Part shown: positions 51,422-60,347 of the stretch, in pieces
Layout of the letters: each line of letters opens with the position of its first letter
How positions within the stretch are numbered: position 1 is the first letter of the stretch
NCBI RefSeq assembly: GCF_001629705.1
Contig: NZ_CP015378.1
Location: 3,906,001-3,970,000 of the forward strand
Origin: Fictibacillus phosphorivorans
Lineage (GTDB): Bacteria; Bacillota; Bacilli; Bacillales; Fictibacillaceae
Reading direction: 5' to 3'
Length of the DNA: 64,000 nt
Notes under the pieces: model-generated
The model's input: the letters and a program-made list of their open reading frames with translations, nothing else
What the model was told of the DNA's origin: nothing
Database searches by the model: none
Made by a program: the position numbers and the translations under genes

Positions 51422-52942
51422 TTTATGCTTATTTTGAAAATCATGAAGAGCTGTATATTGCGTTTGCATCGTGTCAGATAGAGATTGATATAGATGAAAG
51501 AGCTCTTCGTAGATTGTCTGGTGATCAGGATTTGGCATAATTTCTTCGTACTGCTTCGTCTCAACAGGCGCTTCTTCTAGCGTATTTGTTTCACCGATCG
51601 CGTATCGGCCGAGCAATACAGCTCCTAAGCACGAGCTCTCCGTATGTTCAGGTATGCTCACTTTTGTCTGAAAAACATCTGCCAAGATCTGTTTCCAAAG
51701 TATCGAGTTCGTAAAGCCTCCTGTTGCAAAGATCTTCACTTCTCTCTTTCCTATCTGATTCTTGATCAGTGAATAAACACTCAATAAATTTAGAATCGAT
51801 CCTTCGAGCACCGCACGCACCATATGATTGTGATTATGACGAAGCGTCAGACCGATAAATGATGCTTTTGCTTGCGCATCCCATAATGGAGCTCGTTCTC
51901 CGGTTAGATAAGGAAGGAATATTAAACCTTCTGAACCCGGCTGAATCTGTTCGGCATCTTTAGACAGCTTTTCATATGCCGCACTATTATCCTCTTTTTG
52001 CAAAGTATCATGAATCCATTGAAACGCGATTCCTCCATTGTTAACCGGGCCCCCTGAAACCCAATGATTCTCCGTAAGCGGGTAACAGAACGTGCGACCC
52101 TCTGAATCAAGGATCGGTGTAGCTGATGTGGTTCGTATCGCACCGCTCGTTCCTATCGTTACTGCCACATCTCCAGGTGATATCGCACCAACACCTAGGT
52201 TGGACAACGGGCCATCCGTCGCACCGATTACGACTTTTACAGAGGAATCCAGACCTGATTTCTTCGCTAGAACGTCAGACAGCTCTTCCCAATAATAGGT
52301 GGTTGGCTGAAGGTCTGGGAGATTTTCCGGTGTGACATCTGCGAGTTTTAGCGCTTCTTCATCCCACTTTTTAGTGTGCATGTTCCAAAGACCTGTTGCA
52401 GCAGCCGATGCATGATCCGTCTGCCACTCACCGAACCAGCGATAAATTATGTAATCTTTAATCCCAACAAATTTTGCTGCTCTTTGAAAAATATCAGCAC
52501 GTTCATTTTTTAACCATTGCAATTTAAAAAGTGGTGTCATCGGATGGAGAGGGACACCGGTCCGTTTATAAAGTTCAACCGCAGTTTCACCGTAATCTGA
52601 TTTATAAGCTGCTACATACGGCTCACTTCGGATATCCGCCCATGTGATGCTATTTGTTAGCGGCTTACCTTCTGAATCTACTGCAATCAATGAATGCATA
52701 GCTGTGCTAAAAGAAATAAAACCGATCCTTTCTGCTAGATCTCCACTTTTTTGCACCGTTTCTCTTAACGATTCATTCACTGCTTCATAAATTTCATCCG
52801 GCTTCTGTTCGGCAGCCCCTGGCTCTTCCGACAGCAACGGATAATTTTTCGAATGATGAGCAACAGCCGCTCCATTTTCATCAAAAAGAACAACCTTCGT
52901 ACTCGTTGTCCCGATATCTATTCCGATCGCATAATTTCTCAA
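51404..52942 (-). CDS. gntK: Gluconokinase (FGGY family)
   Basis: Phosphorylates gluconate to 6-phosphogluconate. The 512-residue protein matches B. subtilis GntK: NYAIGIDIGTTSTKVVLFD (phosphate 1), SFSTAMHSLIAVDSEGKPL, ATDGPLSNLGVGAISPGDVA, FLPYLTGERAPLWDAQAKAS and FATGGFTNSILWKQILADVF. The TTG start follows GGAG by 9 bases. In B. subtilis gntK is in gntRKPZ; here neither the regulator GntR nor the permease GntP is next to it, so the gene may be driven from elsewhere or may act on another aldonate. Confidence 0.88.
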   Translation of the reverse strand: MRNYAIGIDIGTTSTKVVLFDENGAAVAHHSKNYPLLSEEPGAAEQKPDEIYEAVNESLRETVQKSGDLAERIGFISFSTAMHSLIAVDSEGKPLTNSITWADIRSEPYVAAYKSDYGETAVELYKRTGVPLHPMTPLFKLQWLKNERADIFQRAAKFVGIKDYIIYRWFGEWQTDHASAAATGLWNMHTKKWDEEALKLADVTPENLPDLQPTTYYWEELSDVLAKKSGLDSSVKVVIGATDGPLSNLGVGAISPGDVAVTIGTSGAIRTTSATPILDSEGRTFCYPLTENHWVSGGPVNNGGIAFQWIHDTLQKEDNSAAYEKLSKDAEQIQPGSEGLIFLPYLTGERAPLWDAQAKASFIGLTLRHNHNHMVRAVLEGSILNLLSVYSLIKNQIGKREVKIFATGGFTNSILWKQILADVFQTKVSIPEHTESSCLGAVLLGRYAIGETNTLEEAPVETKQYEEIMPNPDHQTIYEELFHLYQSLSDTMQTQYTALHDFQNKHKKESGK

Positions 52943-53119
52943 GATCTCTTTCTCCTTTCACATAAAAAAGGAAGCAGCTCTAGTATGCCCTTCCTAAACA
53001 ACACGTCATTCTACATCGCCTTTTTCATCATACTATTCAGACCAGAAAGAATCACTTAATATAGATGTAAATGAATGGTTCCTTTTTTAGGGAAGCCAGA
53101 TTAGAGGAGATGGATAACG

Positions 53120-53587
53120 GTGACTAGTTTTAGAATTCGCCCTGTCGTAATAGAAGATTTAGAACAGTTGAAGGGTTTGATGTATCGTTACATTGTTGAT
53201 TTTTACAAAGGAAAATCTCCTGAGGGATCAGCGCTGGAGGATCATATCAAGCATCTGCTCTCTTCGGTGGAAGCAGGAACCCAGTTTGTTGCTGAGTCAG
53301 AGGATGGAAGATTAGCCGGATTCGCAACCCTTTACTTCTCATTCAGTACGACTCGATTACAGAAGATCGCCATTTTGAACGATCTTTTTGTAGATGCTGA
53401 ATTCCGTGGCGCGGGTTTGGGGGAGAAACTGTTTCTGCATGTTCTTGAATATACAAAAAAGGAAGGATATGCGTATATGACGTGGCAAACGGCGAGTGAT
53501 AACACTTCAGCACAAGCCCTTTATAAGAAGATGGGCGGAAAAAACATCAATTCAGAGTGGATTCATTACGAGATTGAACATAACTAG
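53120..53587 (+). CDS. GNAT-family N-acetyltransferase
   Basis: 155-residue acetyl-CoA-dependent transferase. FRIRPVVIEDLEQLKGLMYR is the start, motif A is LNDLFVDAEFRGAGLGEKLF (acetyl-CoA pyrophosphate loop RGAGLG), and motif B is YAYMTWQTASDNTSAQALYK. The start is GTG 10 bases after GGAG. It is followed by a GCCAAG palindrome (53600-53615) and a family A array. The acceptor is unknown. Confidence 0.85.
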   Translation: MTSFRIRPVVIEDLEQLKGLMYRYIVDFYKGKSPEGSALEDHIKHLLSSVEAGTQFVAESEDGRLAGFATLYFSFSTTRLQKIAILNDLFVDAEFRGAGLGEKLFLHVLEYTKKEGYAYMTWQTASDNTSAQALYKKMGGKNINSEWIHYEIEHN

Positions 53588-53599
53588 AGAGATAGAGAG

Positions 53600-53776
53600 C
53601 TTGGCGAGTGCCAAGAAGCCGCTTAACAGGGGCTTGTTAACCGTAATCCCACACAAAGTGGCGGTGAATCCACGAGTTTTGGCTTGGAATCCACAAGTTT
53701 GAGTGGTTTATCCACGAGTTTTGCCTTTGAATCCAAAAGTTTTGGCAGTTTATCCACGAGTCTACAATCTTCGACA
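53600..53776 (-). repeat. 21-bp phased array, family A (copy 3)
   Basis: AATCCA/TATCCA units start at 53667, 53688, 53709, 53730 and 53751, exactly 21 bp apart, with a weak extra at 53645. The TCGACA head is at 53771, 20 bp after the last unit and on the ywlG side. A CTTGGC-gagt-GCCAAG hairpin (53600-53615) is at the far end, in place of the AGTTTCG hairpin of copies 1 and 2. Confidence 0.92.
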
Positions 53777-53822
53777 CGTTACGACAGCCTCACTTCATCG
53801 CCCCGCACATCACAACACTACA

Positions 53823-53848
53823 GAAAAAAGCCCTCACCAAGAGGGCTT
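53823..53848 (-). terminator. Terminator of the ywlG gene
   Basis: AAGCCCTC-ttggt-GAGGGCTT followed by T5 on the minus strand. Confidence 0.85.
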
Positions 53849-53859
53849 CCCACCACGAA

Positions 53860-54432
53860 TTAAAAACAACGTATGTCTTCTTTACTCGGATACACCGCGC
53901 GTTCGCCGCCAATCAGCTTAGGACGAGTCTTCGCTAATGTCACGTGTGCGGCGCCGACCTTTTTCACTTCACTGCGAACAGGTACGGCCACATGCTTCAA
54001 GTGCATGCCAATAAAGGTGTCACCGATGTCGATGCCTGCGTCGGCTTTTATATATTCAACGATCACGGGTTCATTCATATGGTGGAAGGCGTGAGTGGCC
54101 AACGCACCTCCAGCTGATCGTGCCGGAACGACCCGCACTTCTTCATAGCCTCGTCGTTCAGCTTCTTCGCGCTCGATAACAAGCGCACGGTTCAAGTGTT
54201 CACAGCATTGCACGGCAAGTGCCACACCTGTTTCCTCTTGAAACGCTACGATACCTCGGTAAAGTGCGCCCGCAGTATCCATCGTGCCTGAAGTGCCAAT
54301 TCGTTCACCAATTACTTCGCTCGTGCTTGCGCCTACTACTAATAATTGTGACGGTCTTAATTGTGCATGCTTTTGCAGATCTTGCAAAACATTCAGGACT
54401 TGGTCTTGAATTTGTTGGAGCTCATCGCTCAT
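53860..54432 (-). CDS. ywlG: UPF0340/TIGR01440 family protein YwlG
   Basis: The 190-residue protein is from a conserved family of unknown activity: [20 protein letters not shown] near 30, [20 protein letters not shown] near 70, [20 protein letters not shown] near 100, and [20 protein letters not shown]. It is found next to rpiB and glyA across bacilli. The start ATG follows AAGGGAAG. A structural relation to amidotransferase-like folds has been proposed elsewhere; I cannot confirm it from sequence. Confidence 0.88.
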   Translation of the reverse strand: MSDELQQIQDQVLNVLQDLQKHAQLRPSQLLVVGASTSEVIGERIGTSGTMDTAGALYRGIVAFQEETGVALAVQCCEHLNRALVIEREEAERRGYEEVRVVPARSAGGALATHAFHHMNEPVIVEYIKADAGIDIGDTFIGMHLKHVAVPVRSEVKKVGAAHVTLAKTRPKLIGGERAVYPSKEDIRCF

Positions 54433-54473
54433 GAGATGGTCTTCCCTTCATTTTATGGGTTTATAGCTTTAGG

Positions 54474-54914
54474 CTATTGGCCTTCATATTGAGAGATTTT
54501 ATCTACACGGCGACCGTGACGTCCGCCTTCATATTCTGTCGTCAGCCATACTTTTGCGATTTCGAGTGCGAGACCCGGCCCGATGACACGTTCACCCATT
54601 GCAAGTACATTGCTGTCATTATGCTGTCTTGTAGCTTTTGCGCTGAATAGATCATGAACAAGCGCACAGCGGATTCCTTTAACTTTGTTCGCTGCAATGC
54701 TCATTCCAATGCCCGTACCGCAGATTAAGATTCCGCGATCAGCTTCACCGTTGGCTACTTTTTCTGCTACAGGAATCGCATAGTCTGGATAATCTACAGA
54801 CGTATCGCATTCACAGCCCACATCTTCGACTTGCATACCCAGCTCTTCGATCATGCTAATGATTTCTTTTCGTAATTCAACTCCGGCGTGATCTGATCCA
54901 ATTGCTACCTTCAT
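54474..54914 (-). CDS. rpiB: Ribose-5-phosphate isomerase B
   Basis: 146 aa. KVAIGSDHAGVELRKEIISM contains the family start (Asp8/His9 region), CGTGIGMSIAANKVKGIRCA contains the catalytic Cys region, and RQHNDSNVLAMGERVIGPGL is the phosphate/ring-opening segment. It isomerises ribose 5-phosphate and ribulose 5-phosphate and sits between ywlG and ywlE. The close rbs operon in the window does not share its transcript. Confidence 0.94.
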   Translation of the reverse strand: MKVAIGSDHAGVELRKEIISMIEELGMQVEDVGCECDTSVDYPDYAIPVAEKVANGEADRGILICGTGIGMSIAANKVKGIRCALVHDLFSAKATRQHNDSNVLAMGERVIGPGLALEIAKVWLTTEYEGGRHGRRVDKISQYEGQ

Positions 54915-55022
54915 GTTGTGTGCACCTGCTCTCTCATACTTTTTTTCATTATATGCTCTCCCAATAGCCAGTTCAATATCACTTCCAGGCTATTTCAGAC
55001 AGCCTTACCTCATTTTGTCCTA

Positions 55023-55631
55023 CTACTTCTTGCTATCGTCTTTTTTCATTAATTTTTCAATAAGGACTTCAATTTCATCTCGAGTTTCTTGATAAAGATG
55101 AAGCGGTCCACCGAACGGATCTGTAATGTCTAGAGAGGGGATCTCACTCTCTAACTTCATCCTTCTCTCAACGAGCGGCCTTACTTCTCTCTCAAACGCC
55201 TGCCTTACTTCTTCATCTGCCGAATCCTTTGACATATATTGAAGCTTCAGCATCTCGATCTCTGTATAGAGCTCATAGATTTCTTCAATCTTTTTCTGCT
55301 CATCGTCGTCCAGAACATACTCTTTTAATGTATACGTCTTATTCACTGCATCTGGCCATCGCCCGACGAGCGCATGTTTATGGCTTTCGGTCATCGTTAA
55401 GATAAGATCTGCCCACTCGATCAAATAATCGGACACACCTTGTGACTGATGACTTTCTTTAATACTTCTTTCCGAAAGAGCTTGTGTCGCATTCGAGCTC
55501 ATCACGGCACCGTTTCCAGCAAATACACCAGCTGATTTAACGTTGAACTTACCTTTTCCTTTTTTACGTAAAATGGCCTCCGCCATCGGACTGCGACACG
55601 TATTGCCTGTACAAATAAATAAAACATTCAT
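55023..55631 (-). CDS. ywlE: Low-molecular-weight phosphatase YwlE (protein arginine phosphatase type)
   Basis: The P-loop VLFICTGNTCRSPMAEAIL holds Cys7 and Arg13, and Thr11 (as in YwlE) in place of the bulkier residue of tyrosine phosphatases, the feature linked to phosphoarginine choice in B. subtilis. The acid loop is ITDPFGGPLHLY. At 202 aa it is about 50 residues longer than B. subtilis YwlE: an inserted or extended helical segment (EIEMLKLQYMSKDSADEEVR and VRPLVERRMKLESEIPSLDI) lies before the DPFGG loop. The insert is the odd part; the catalytic residues are intact. It probably reverses McsB arginine phosphorylation. Confidence 0.85.
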   Translation of the reverse strand: MNVLFICTGNTCRSPMAEAILRKKGKGKFNVKSAGVFAGNGAVMSSNATQALSERSIKESHQSQGVSDYLIEWADLILTMTESHKHALVGRWPDAVNKTYTLKEYVLDDDEQKKIEEIYELYTEIEMLKLQYMSKDSADEEVRQAFEREVRPLVERRMKLESEIPSLDITDPFGGPLHLYQETRDEIEVLIEKLMKKDDSKK

Positions 55632-55756
55632 GGTGAATTCACCTCATATTCTATCTTTCCCTATTTTTCTATAGGTTAACGCTCTTACTAGTAAGTATAT
55701 CATCGGATTAGTGAATAAAAAAATGCCTGTTTTTCGTATTCGAAGTAGTTTTGTAA

Positions 55757-55890
55757 GTTGTTTCTCTCCGTTCCAGGTTGCTTCGCTTTCCGCGGGGCGG
55801 GCGGTGAGCCCCTTGCCGCTTTGCGCCTCTAAGGGTCTCACCTGTCCCACTCGTCCTAGCCGTAGTCTCACACCTTCCACTCCAATCAAC
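55757..55890 (+). repeat. ~130-bp dispersed element R5
   Basis: GTTGTTTCTCTCCGTTCCAG start, TTGCTTCGCTTTCCGCGGGG, GGGCGGTGAGCCCC, GGGTCTCACCTGTCCC, and the end CCAATCAAC. It lies between ywlE and mntP, in the same direction as R2 and R4. Confidence 0.85.
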
Positions 55891-55936
55891 CTCTCAATGG
55901 GAGAAACACTCCAGAGAATAACAGCAATGATAGCAT

Positions 55937-56488
55937 TTAGAACGGAAATAGAATCTTCACCCCAAAAGCAAGCAGAATGCAGCCGCCGAACGCTTCACCA
56001 TAGGAACCGAGCCACTTCTGTACCTTTTTCCCCATGATCAAGCCCGCCCACGTTAAGACCATGCTCATAAGACCAAACATCGTAATCGTAAGCCACGTTT
56101 TTGCTCCATAGATACCTAGTGATAACCCCACTGAAAAACTATCTAACGAAGCGCTTAGCGCAAAGACGAATAGCCCAATTCCGATCGGCTGTACGAACGG
56201 TTCATCATCACTTGAGAACGAAGACCGAATCATCGTTACACCCAGTATGACAAGCAGAATTCCACCGATGATGGCTGCTATACCGCCGAAATGAACAGAG
56301 ATCTGTTTGCCGAGCGTCATTCCTGCAAGTGGCATGAGCATATGAAAGATTCCTATCGTCATTCCTATTTTCATAATTTGTCTTATGCGAAGCGATAACA
56401 TCCCCATACCTAGGCCGATCGAAAAAGCGTCCATACCTAGCGCGACTGACATAAATAATAGTGTCATCCATTCTCCCATGGTTGCCAA
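55937..56488 (-). CDS. mntP: Manganese efflux pump MntP
   Basis: Six-helix exporter of Mn(II) (183 aa). Two conserved half-repeats contain SVALGMDAFSIGLGMGML (about 13-30) and LFVFALSASLDSFSVGLSLG (about 105-124); the two Asp residues are the proposed metal-binding sites. The start is given as TTG at 56488; ATG at 56479 is an alternative (GGAAG box at 3 or 12 bases). In B. subtilis it is ywlD, between ywlE and ywlC. The window has the same order except for an inserted kinase gene. Confidence 0.9.
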   Translation of the reverse strand: MATMGEWMTLLFMSVALGMDAFSIGLGMGMLSLRIRQIMKIGMTIGIFHMLMPLAGMTLGKQISVHFGGIAAIIGGILLVILGVTMIRSSFSSDDEPFVQPIGIGLFVFALSASLDSFSVGLSLGIYGAKTWLTITMFGLMSMVLTWAGLIMGKKVQKWLGSYGEAFGGCILLAFGVKILFPF

Positions 56489-56675
56489 ATACTTCCCACT
56501 CCCTTAACCATCATACTTTCAGACTATGCATGTCTACTTTTAAAAAGACTAAAAACCATACAAGCTGTTGGAAGAATGAAAAAATGGAACTCTTTACCGC
56601 TTTAGAGGAAGGGATAATGTGATTTTTATCGTATATAAAAGGAAGTGAATCTGTATGTAAAGGAGAGGAACAAGC

Positions 56676-58895
56676 ATGGTCCATAACGCATCGGCCATAA
56701 CGGCAAACGGACAAGACATGTGGCGATCATCGCCATTCCCTACTGGCCTATCACGCCAAAAAAGCATGACTTTCCGATGTATGAAGCATAATGAAAACCT
56801 CATTATGACCGAGAGCGAAGGTGAACTGTTTGACTTGTTTGGCCTTAAACGGGAAAACGTCTTGCAAAAGAGAATTGAAGACATCTTCCCTAAAGAAATA
56901 GCAGACTTTAAAAAAGAAATGTACGAAAGAGCGCTGAACGGGGAAAGTCTTACGTACGAATCGGAACTGAACGGTATTCCCTTCTTAGCTGCGATCGGTC
57001 CTATCTATGATAAAGATGGTACCGTTTCTGAAGTGTATGGTTTTTGTGTCGATCTCACAGAGAGAGTGTCTGTTGAAACGCAGCTTGCTGAGAGTGAACA
57101 GCGTTTCCGTTCACTGATGGACCATAACATCGATGCTCTTTTTTCACTAGATCTAGACGGCAAGTTTACAACTGTCAACAAAGCGTGTTCGACGTTGAGC
57201 GGTTATAGCGAGAAAGAGCTTTTGAACATGACGTTCAATCCGTTCATGCTGCCAGACAGAAGAGCTGCCGCGATCGATCAGTTCAAGGACGCTTTAGAAG
57301 GCAATTCTAAAATGTACGAAACCCGGATCAAGCAAAAGAACGGCGAAACACGTCAGATCATGTTCACCCTTACTCCGATCATCGTTCTCAATAAAGTGCT
57401 CGGTGTTTTCGGAATCGCAAAAGACGTAACCGCAAAAAGAGAAGCCGAAAAAGAACTCCGGGAAACAAAGGATCTGCTGGAATCGGTTATCTATCATTCT
57501 AGTGATGCGATCTCAGTCGTCCACCTAACAGACTTCTCTGTAAAAGTGAATCCGGCGTTTGAATTCATATACGGATGGTCCGAAGACGATCTTGCTAATA
57601 TGACTTCACACATTCTACCCGTTGTTCCAGAGGATAAGGTAGCTGAATCCGATCGGCTCATGACGATCGTCAAGCATGGCGGATATGTAAAAGGTGTCGA
57701 GACGATCCGGTTAACGAAGTCTGGCAAACGGTTAAATGTAAGCCTTTCCTTAAGTCCGATCTATGGCGAGAACGGTGAAGTCGTGGCACTATCCGCGATT
57801 TCAAGAGATATCACAGATAAAAAACTAAAAGAAAAAGCATTAAAAGAAAGCGAAGAAAAGTACCGTATCATCGCAGAGAACACGACTGATTTAGTAGGTG
57901 TCGTTGACCTTGAAGGAAACGTCAAATACGTCTCCCCTTCAAACCGTCTTCTTCTCGGCTTTGACCCGTCTCTTTATGATGGAAAAAAGATTCAAGGATT
58001 CTTCCATTCAGATGACCGAGCAAAGGTAAGAATGGCGATGAACGAGATGGTTCAAACTCAAAAGCCTGTGAAGTTTGAAGTTCGATGCAAACATGCACAT
58101 GGCCATTGGGTGACCCTTGAAGCAAACGCGACCCCTATCGCAAACGATTCAGATCAACCTGATTCTTTCGTTGTTGTAGCTCGTGATCTGACTGAACGAA
58201 AAAAGACCGAAGAGATGCTAAGAAAATCTGACAAGCTCTCTGTTCTCGGTCAGCTTGCCGCTGGTGTAGCGCACGAGATCCGTAATCCGCTCACCTCGAT
58301 CCGCGGATTTTTGCAGCTTTTGCAGTCAAGAGCATCAGAGAATGAGGATTATTACGAGATCATGCTCTCAGAGATCGATCGAATCAACAGCATCGTAGGA
58401 GAGTTCATGTTGCTCGCGAAGCCCCAAGCCATGAACTTTGTGCAAACTGACCTGCGCCAACTGTTGCGACACGTGATTTCTATTCTTGATACACAGGCGA
58501 TCCTAACGAATGTTCAGATCTATTTTGAGAGCGAACACGATCTGCCAGAAATATGGTGTGTCGATAATCAGATCAAGCAAGTGTTCGTGAATATGCTCAA
58601 AAACGCGATCGAAGCGATGCCAACAGGCGGTTCTGTACATATTCATCTAAAGAAAGAAGGCGGATATGTGATTGCTTCTTTCATCGATCATGGCTGCGGA
58701 ATATCAGAAGAACGCTTGCCAACATTGGGTGAACCTTTTTATACCACAAAAGAAAAAGGTACCGGCCTCGGCCTCATGATCTGTTACAAAATCGTAGAGA
58801 ACCACCATGGTAAAATCTTGATCAACAGCAAGATTGATGAAGGAACGACCTTCTCCATCCTGCTTCCGATCGATAAAAACAAGCCTGTGTCTTGA
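56676..58895 (+). CDS. PAS-domain sensor histidine kinase (sporulation-kinase-like)
   Basis: The 739-residue protein has no membrane segment or signal peptide. There are four PAS-like domains: about 35-130 (weak), 140-253, 262-380 and 393-505, each ended by a DLTER/DITDK/DVTAK motif. The H box GVAHEIRNPLTSIRGFLQL has His533 in the HEIRNPL form of KinA-E-type kinases, and the ATPase part has NMLKNAIEAM (N), DHGCGISEERLPTLGEPFYT (G1/F) and KGTGLGLMICYK (G2). The size and domain plan fit B. subtilis KinE or KinA; which signal it reads cannot be said. It stands in opposite direction in the middle of ywlD-ywlC, so it was probably inserted. No response regulator is beside it, as expected for a phosphorelay kinase. 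Confidence 0.85.
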   Translation: MVHNASAITANGQDMWRSSPFPTGLSRQKSMTFRCMKHNENLIMTESEGELFDLFGLKRENVLQKRIEDIFPKEIADFKKEMYERALNGESLTYESELNGIPFLAAIGPIYDKDGTVSEVYGFCVDLTERVSVETQLAESEQRFRSLMDHNIDALFSLDLDGKFTTVNKACSTLSGYSEKELLNMTFNPFMLPDRRAAAIDQFKDALEGNSKMYETRIKQKNGETRQIMFTLTPIIVLNKVLGVFGIAKDVTAKREAEKELRETKDLLESVIYHSSDAISVVHLTDFSVKVNPAFEFIYGWSEDDLANMTSHILPVVPEDKVAESDRLMTIVKHGGYVKGVETIRLTKSGKRLNVSLSLSPIYGENGEVVALSAISRDITDKKLKEKALKESEEKYRIIAENTTDLVGVVDLEGNVKYVSPSNRLLLGFDPSLYDGKKIQGFFHSDDRAKVRMAMNEMVQTQKPVKFEVRCKHAHGHWVTLEANATPIANDSDQPDSFVVVARDLTERKKTEEMLRKSDKLSVLGQLAAGVAHEIRNPLTSIRGFLQLLQSRASENEDYYEIMLSEIDRINSIVGEFMLLAKPQAMNFVQTDLRQLLRHVISILDTQAILTNVQIYFESEHDLPEIWCVDNQIKQVFVNMLKNAIEAMPTGGSVHIHLKKEGGYVIASFIDHGCGISEERLPTLGEPFYTTKEKGTGLGLMICYKIVENHHGKILINSKIDEGTTFSILLPIDKNKPVS

Positions 58896-58915
58896 GTAGA
58901 CGCAGGCTTGTTTTT
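58883..58915 (+). terminator. Terminator overlapping the kinase stop codon
   Basis: AACAAGCCTGTGTC-ttgagta-GACGCAGGCTTGTT then T5. The TGA stop lies in the loop, so the last codons are part of the hairpin. Confidence 0.88.
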
Positions 58916-58943
58916 TAGGTGGACGCTTAGTGTAGTGGTTGTT

Positions 58944-59060
58944 TGTCGAAAATCGTTTAAATAATTTTATCCGTGAAATTATAGGCTCTATCCGTGAATA
59001 TATTTTGAATTACCGTGAAATTAAAAGGGATTACCGTGAAATTATTAAACATTACGATTT
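58944..59060 (+). repeat. 21-bp phased array, family E (copy 2)
   Basis: Four CCGTGAAATTA units have CG at 58972, 58993, 59014 and 59035, exactly 21 bp apart. The TGTCGAAAATCGT head at 58944 is mirrored by ACGATTT near 59053, so the array is flanked by short inverted ends. It lies 29 bp past the kinase terminator. Same family as 1934-2050. Confidence 0.9.
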
Positions 59061-59121
59061 CCACTACTAAAATTTTCAATGCATACTAGGTCAAACAGCC
59101 AATTTCAGCCCTCTTTAAAAA

Positions 59122-59166
59122 TAAAAAAGCCCTGACTCAACCAAAAACATTGAAATCAGAGCAACA
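59122..59166 (-). terminator. Terminator of sua5
   Basis: GCTCTGATTTCAA...TTGAgTCAGGGC arms then T6 on the minus strand, just past the stop; some mismatches. Confidence 0.7.
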
Positions 59167-59168
59167 TT

Positions 59169-60224
59169 CTATTCTTTTATGATATTCCCGCCGGCCGATT
59201 TTTCAAGTCTGTTCATAATCGCAACACCCACACCTGTTTTAGGGAAAACCTCTCCGAATATTTGATCAACACCCGCTTCGTTAAACGCTCGCAAAGCTTC
59301 GTATAGATGTTGAGCCACGGATTCAGGGTTAGAACGATCTCCCGCTGGAATCACACAATCCGCTTTATAAACATGTGCTCTTTCCTCTGTCGTTAAAATA
59401 CCGATTCGTTTTCCAGCTTCGCGTTCTTTATCCACAAGTCTCTGTAAAAATTCCACACTTCCATCCACAAGAACGAAGGGCGCGTCAGGTGCATAGTGTG
59501 TATATTTCATCCCTGGCGATTTCGGCGCTTGCTTTTCGTTCTCCAATCCGGGATCAACTACAACTCGCCCTGCTCCCGCTACCTTTTCTAGCTCTTCTAA
59601 TGTGATGCCGCCAGGTCGTAAAATCGTGACAAGTTCACCTGTACATTCCACAACGGTTGATTCTACGCCAACACCTGTTGAACCACCATCCACAATGCCA
59701 GGAATCCTGCCTTTCAGATCTTCATAAACGTGCTGAGCTGAAGTGGGGCTTGGTTTTCCAGAAAGGTTAGCACTTGGTGCAGCAAGTGGCACACCTGATG
59801 CAGCGATAACAGCAAGAGCGATCTCATGGTCTGGCATCCTTACCGCAACTGTGGATAACCCAGCAGTCACTCTTTCACTGACGTTTTCACCTTTGGGCAA
59901 CACAATCGTCAATGGACCTGGCCAAAACGCATTCATTAATTTTTGTGCGGTCTCTGAAACAGAAGAAACAAGACCTTCTAATTGCGAGAGATCTGAGATA
60001 TGAACGATCAGAGGGTTATCACTCGGTCTTCCCTTTGCTTCGAAAATGCGTTTGATCGCATCATCGCTTCTTGCATTTCCCGCCAAGCCATAGACCGTTT
60101 CTGTTGGAATGGCTATTACTTCATTCTTATTTATCCACAGGGAAGCTTGAATAATATGTGGATGATTTTCCAACGTGTTTTCTGTTTTATCCACAGCCCA
60201 GCGTTCCGTTTGGAATGATTTCAT
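59169..60224 (-). CDS. ywlC: L-threonylcarbamoyladenylate synthase (Sua5/YwlC)
   Basis: Makes threonylcarbamoyl-AMP for the t6A37 modification of tRNA. At 351 aa it is the long Sua5 form. The TsaC/YrdC core (about 30-225) has VIAIPTETVYGLAGNARSDD, IFEAKGRPSDNPLIVHISDL, FWPGPLTIVLP and the phosphate-binding PLAAPSANLSGKPSPTSAQHV; the Sua5 domain (about 245-345) follows SPGMKYTHYAPDAP. The start ATG has GAAAGGA upstream. It is the B. subtilis ywlC ortholog, next to ywlB and spoIIR. Confidence 0.94.
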   Translation of the reverse strand: MKSFQTERWAVDKTENTLENHPHIIQASLWINKNEVIAIPTETVYGLAGNARSDDAIKRIFEAKGRPSDNPLIVHISDLSQLEGLVSSVSETAQKLMNAFWPGPLTIVLPKGENVSERVTAGLSTVAVRMPDHEIALAVIAASGVPLAAPSANLSGKPSPTSAQHVYEDLKGRIPGIVDGGSTGVGVESTVVECTGELVTILRPGGITLEELEKVAGAGRVVVDPGLENEKQAPKSPGMKYTHYAPDAPFVLVDGSVEFLQRLVDKEREAGKRIGILTTEERAHVYKADCVIPAGDRSNPESVAQHLYEALRAFNEAGVDQIFGEVFPKTGVGVAIMNRLEKSAGGNIIKE

Positions 60225-60347
60225 GTGATAAATCCTTTCTAGTACTCAGGTCAACCTTATATGGAAAGGTCGATTGCAAAACTTTTATATCCACAGAGTT
60301 ATACACAATTTGTCGTAAATTGTGGACAACTTGTTGACAATCTCTCA

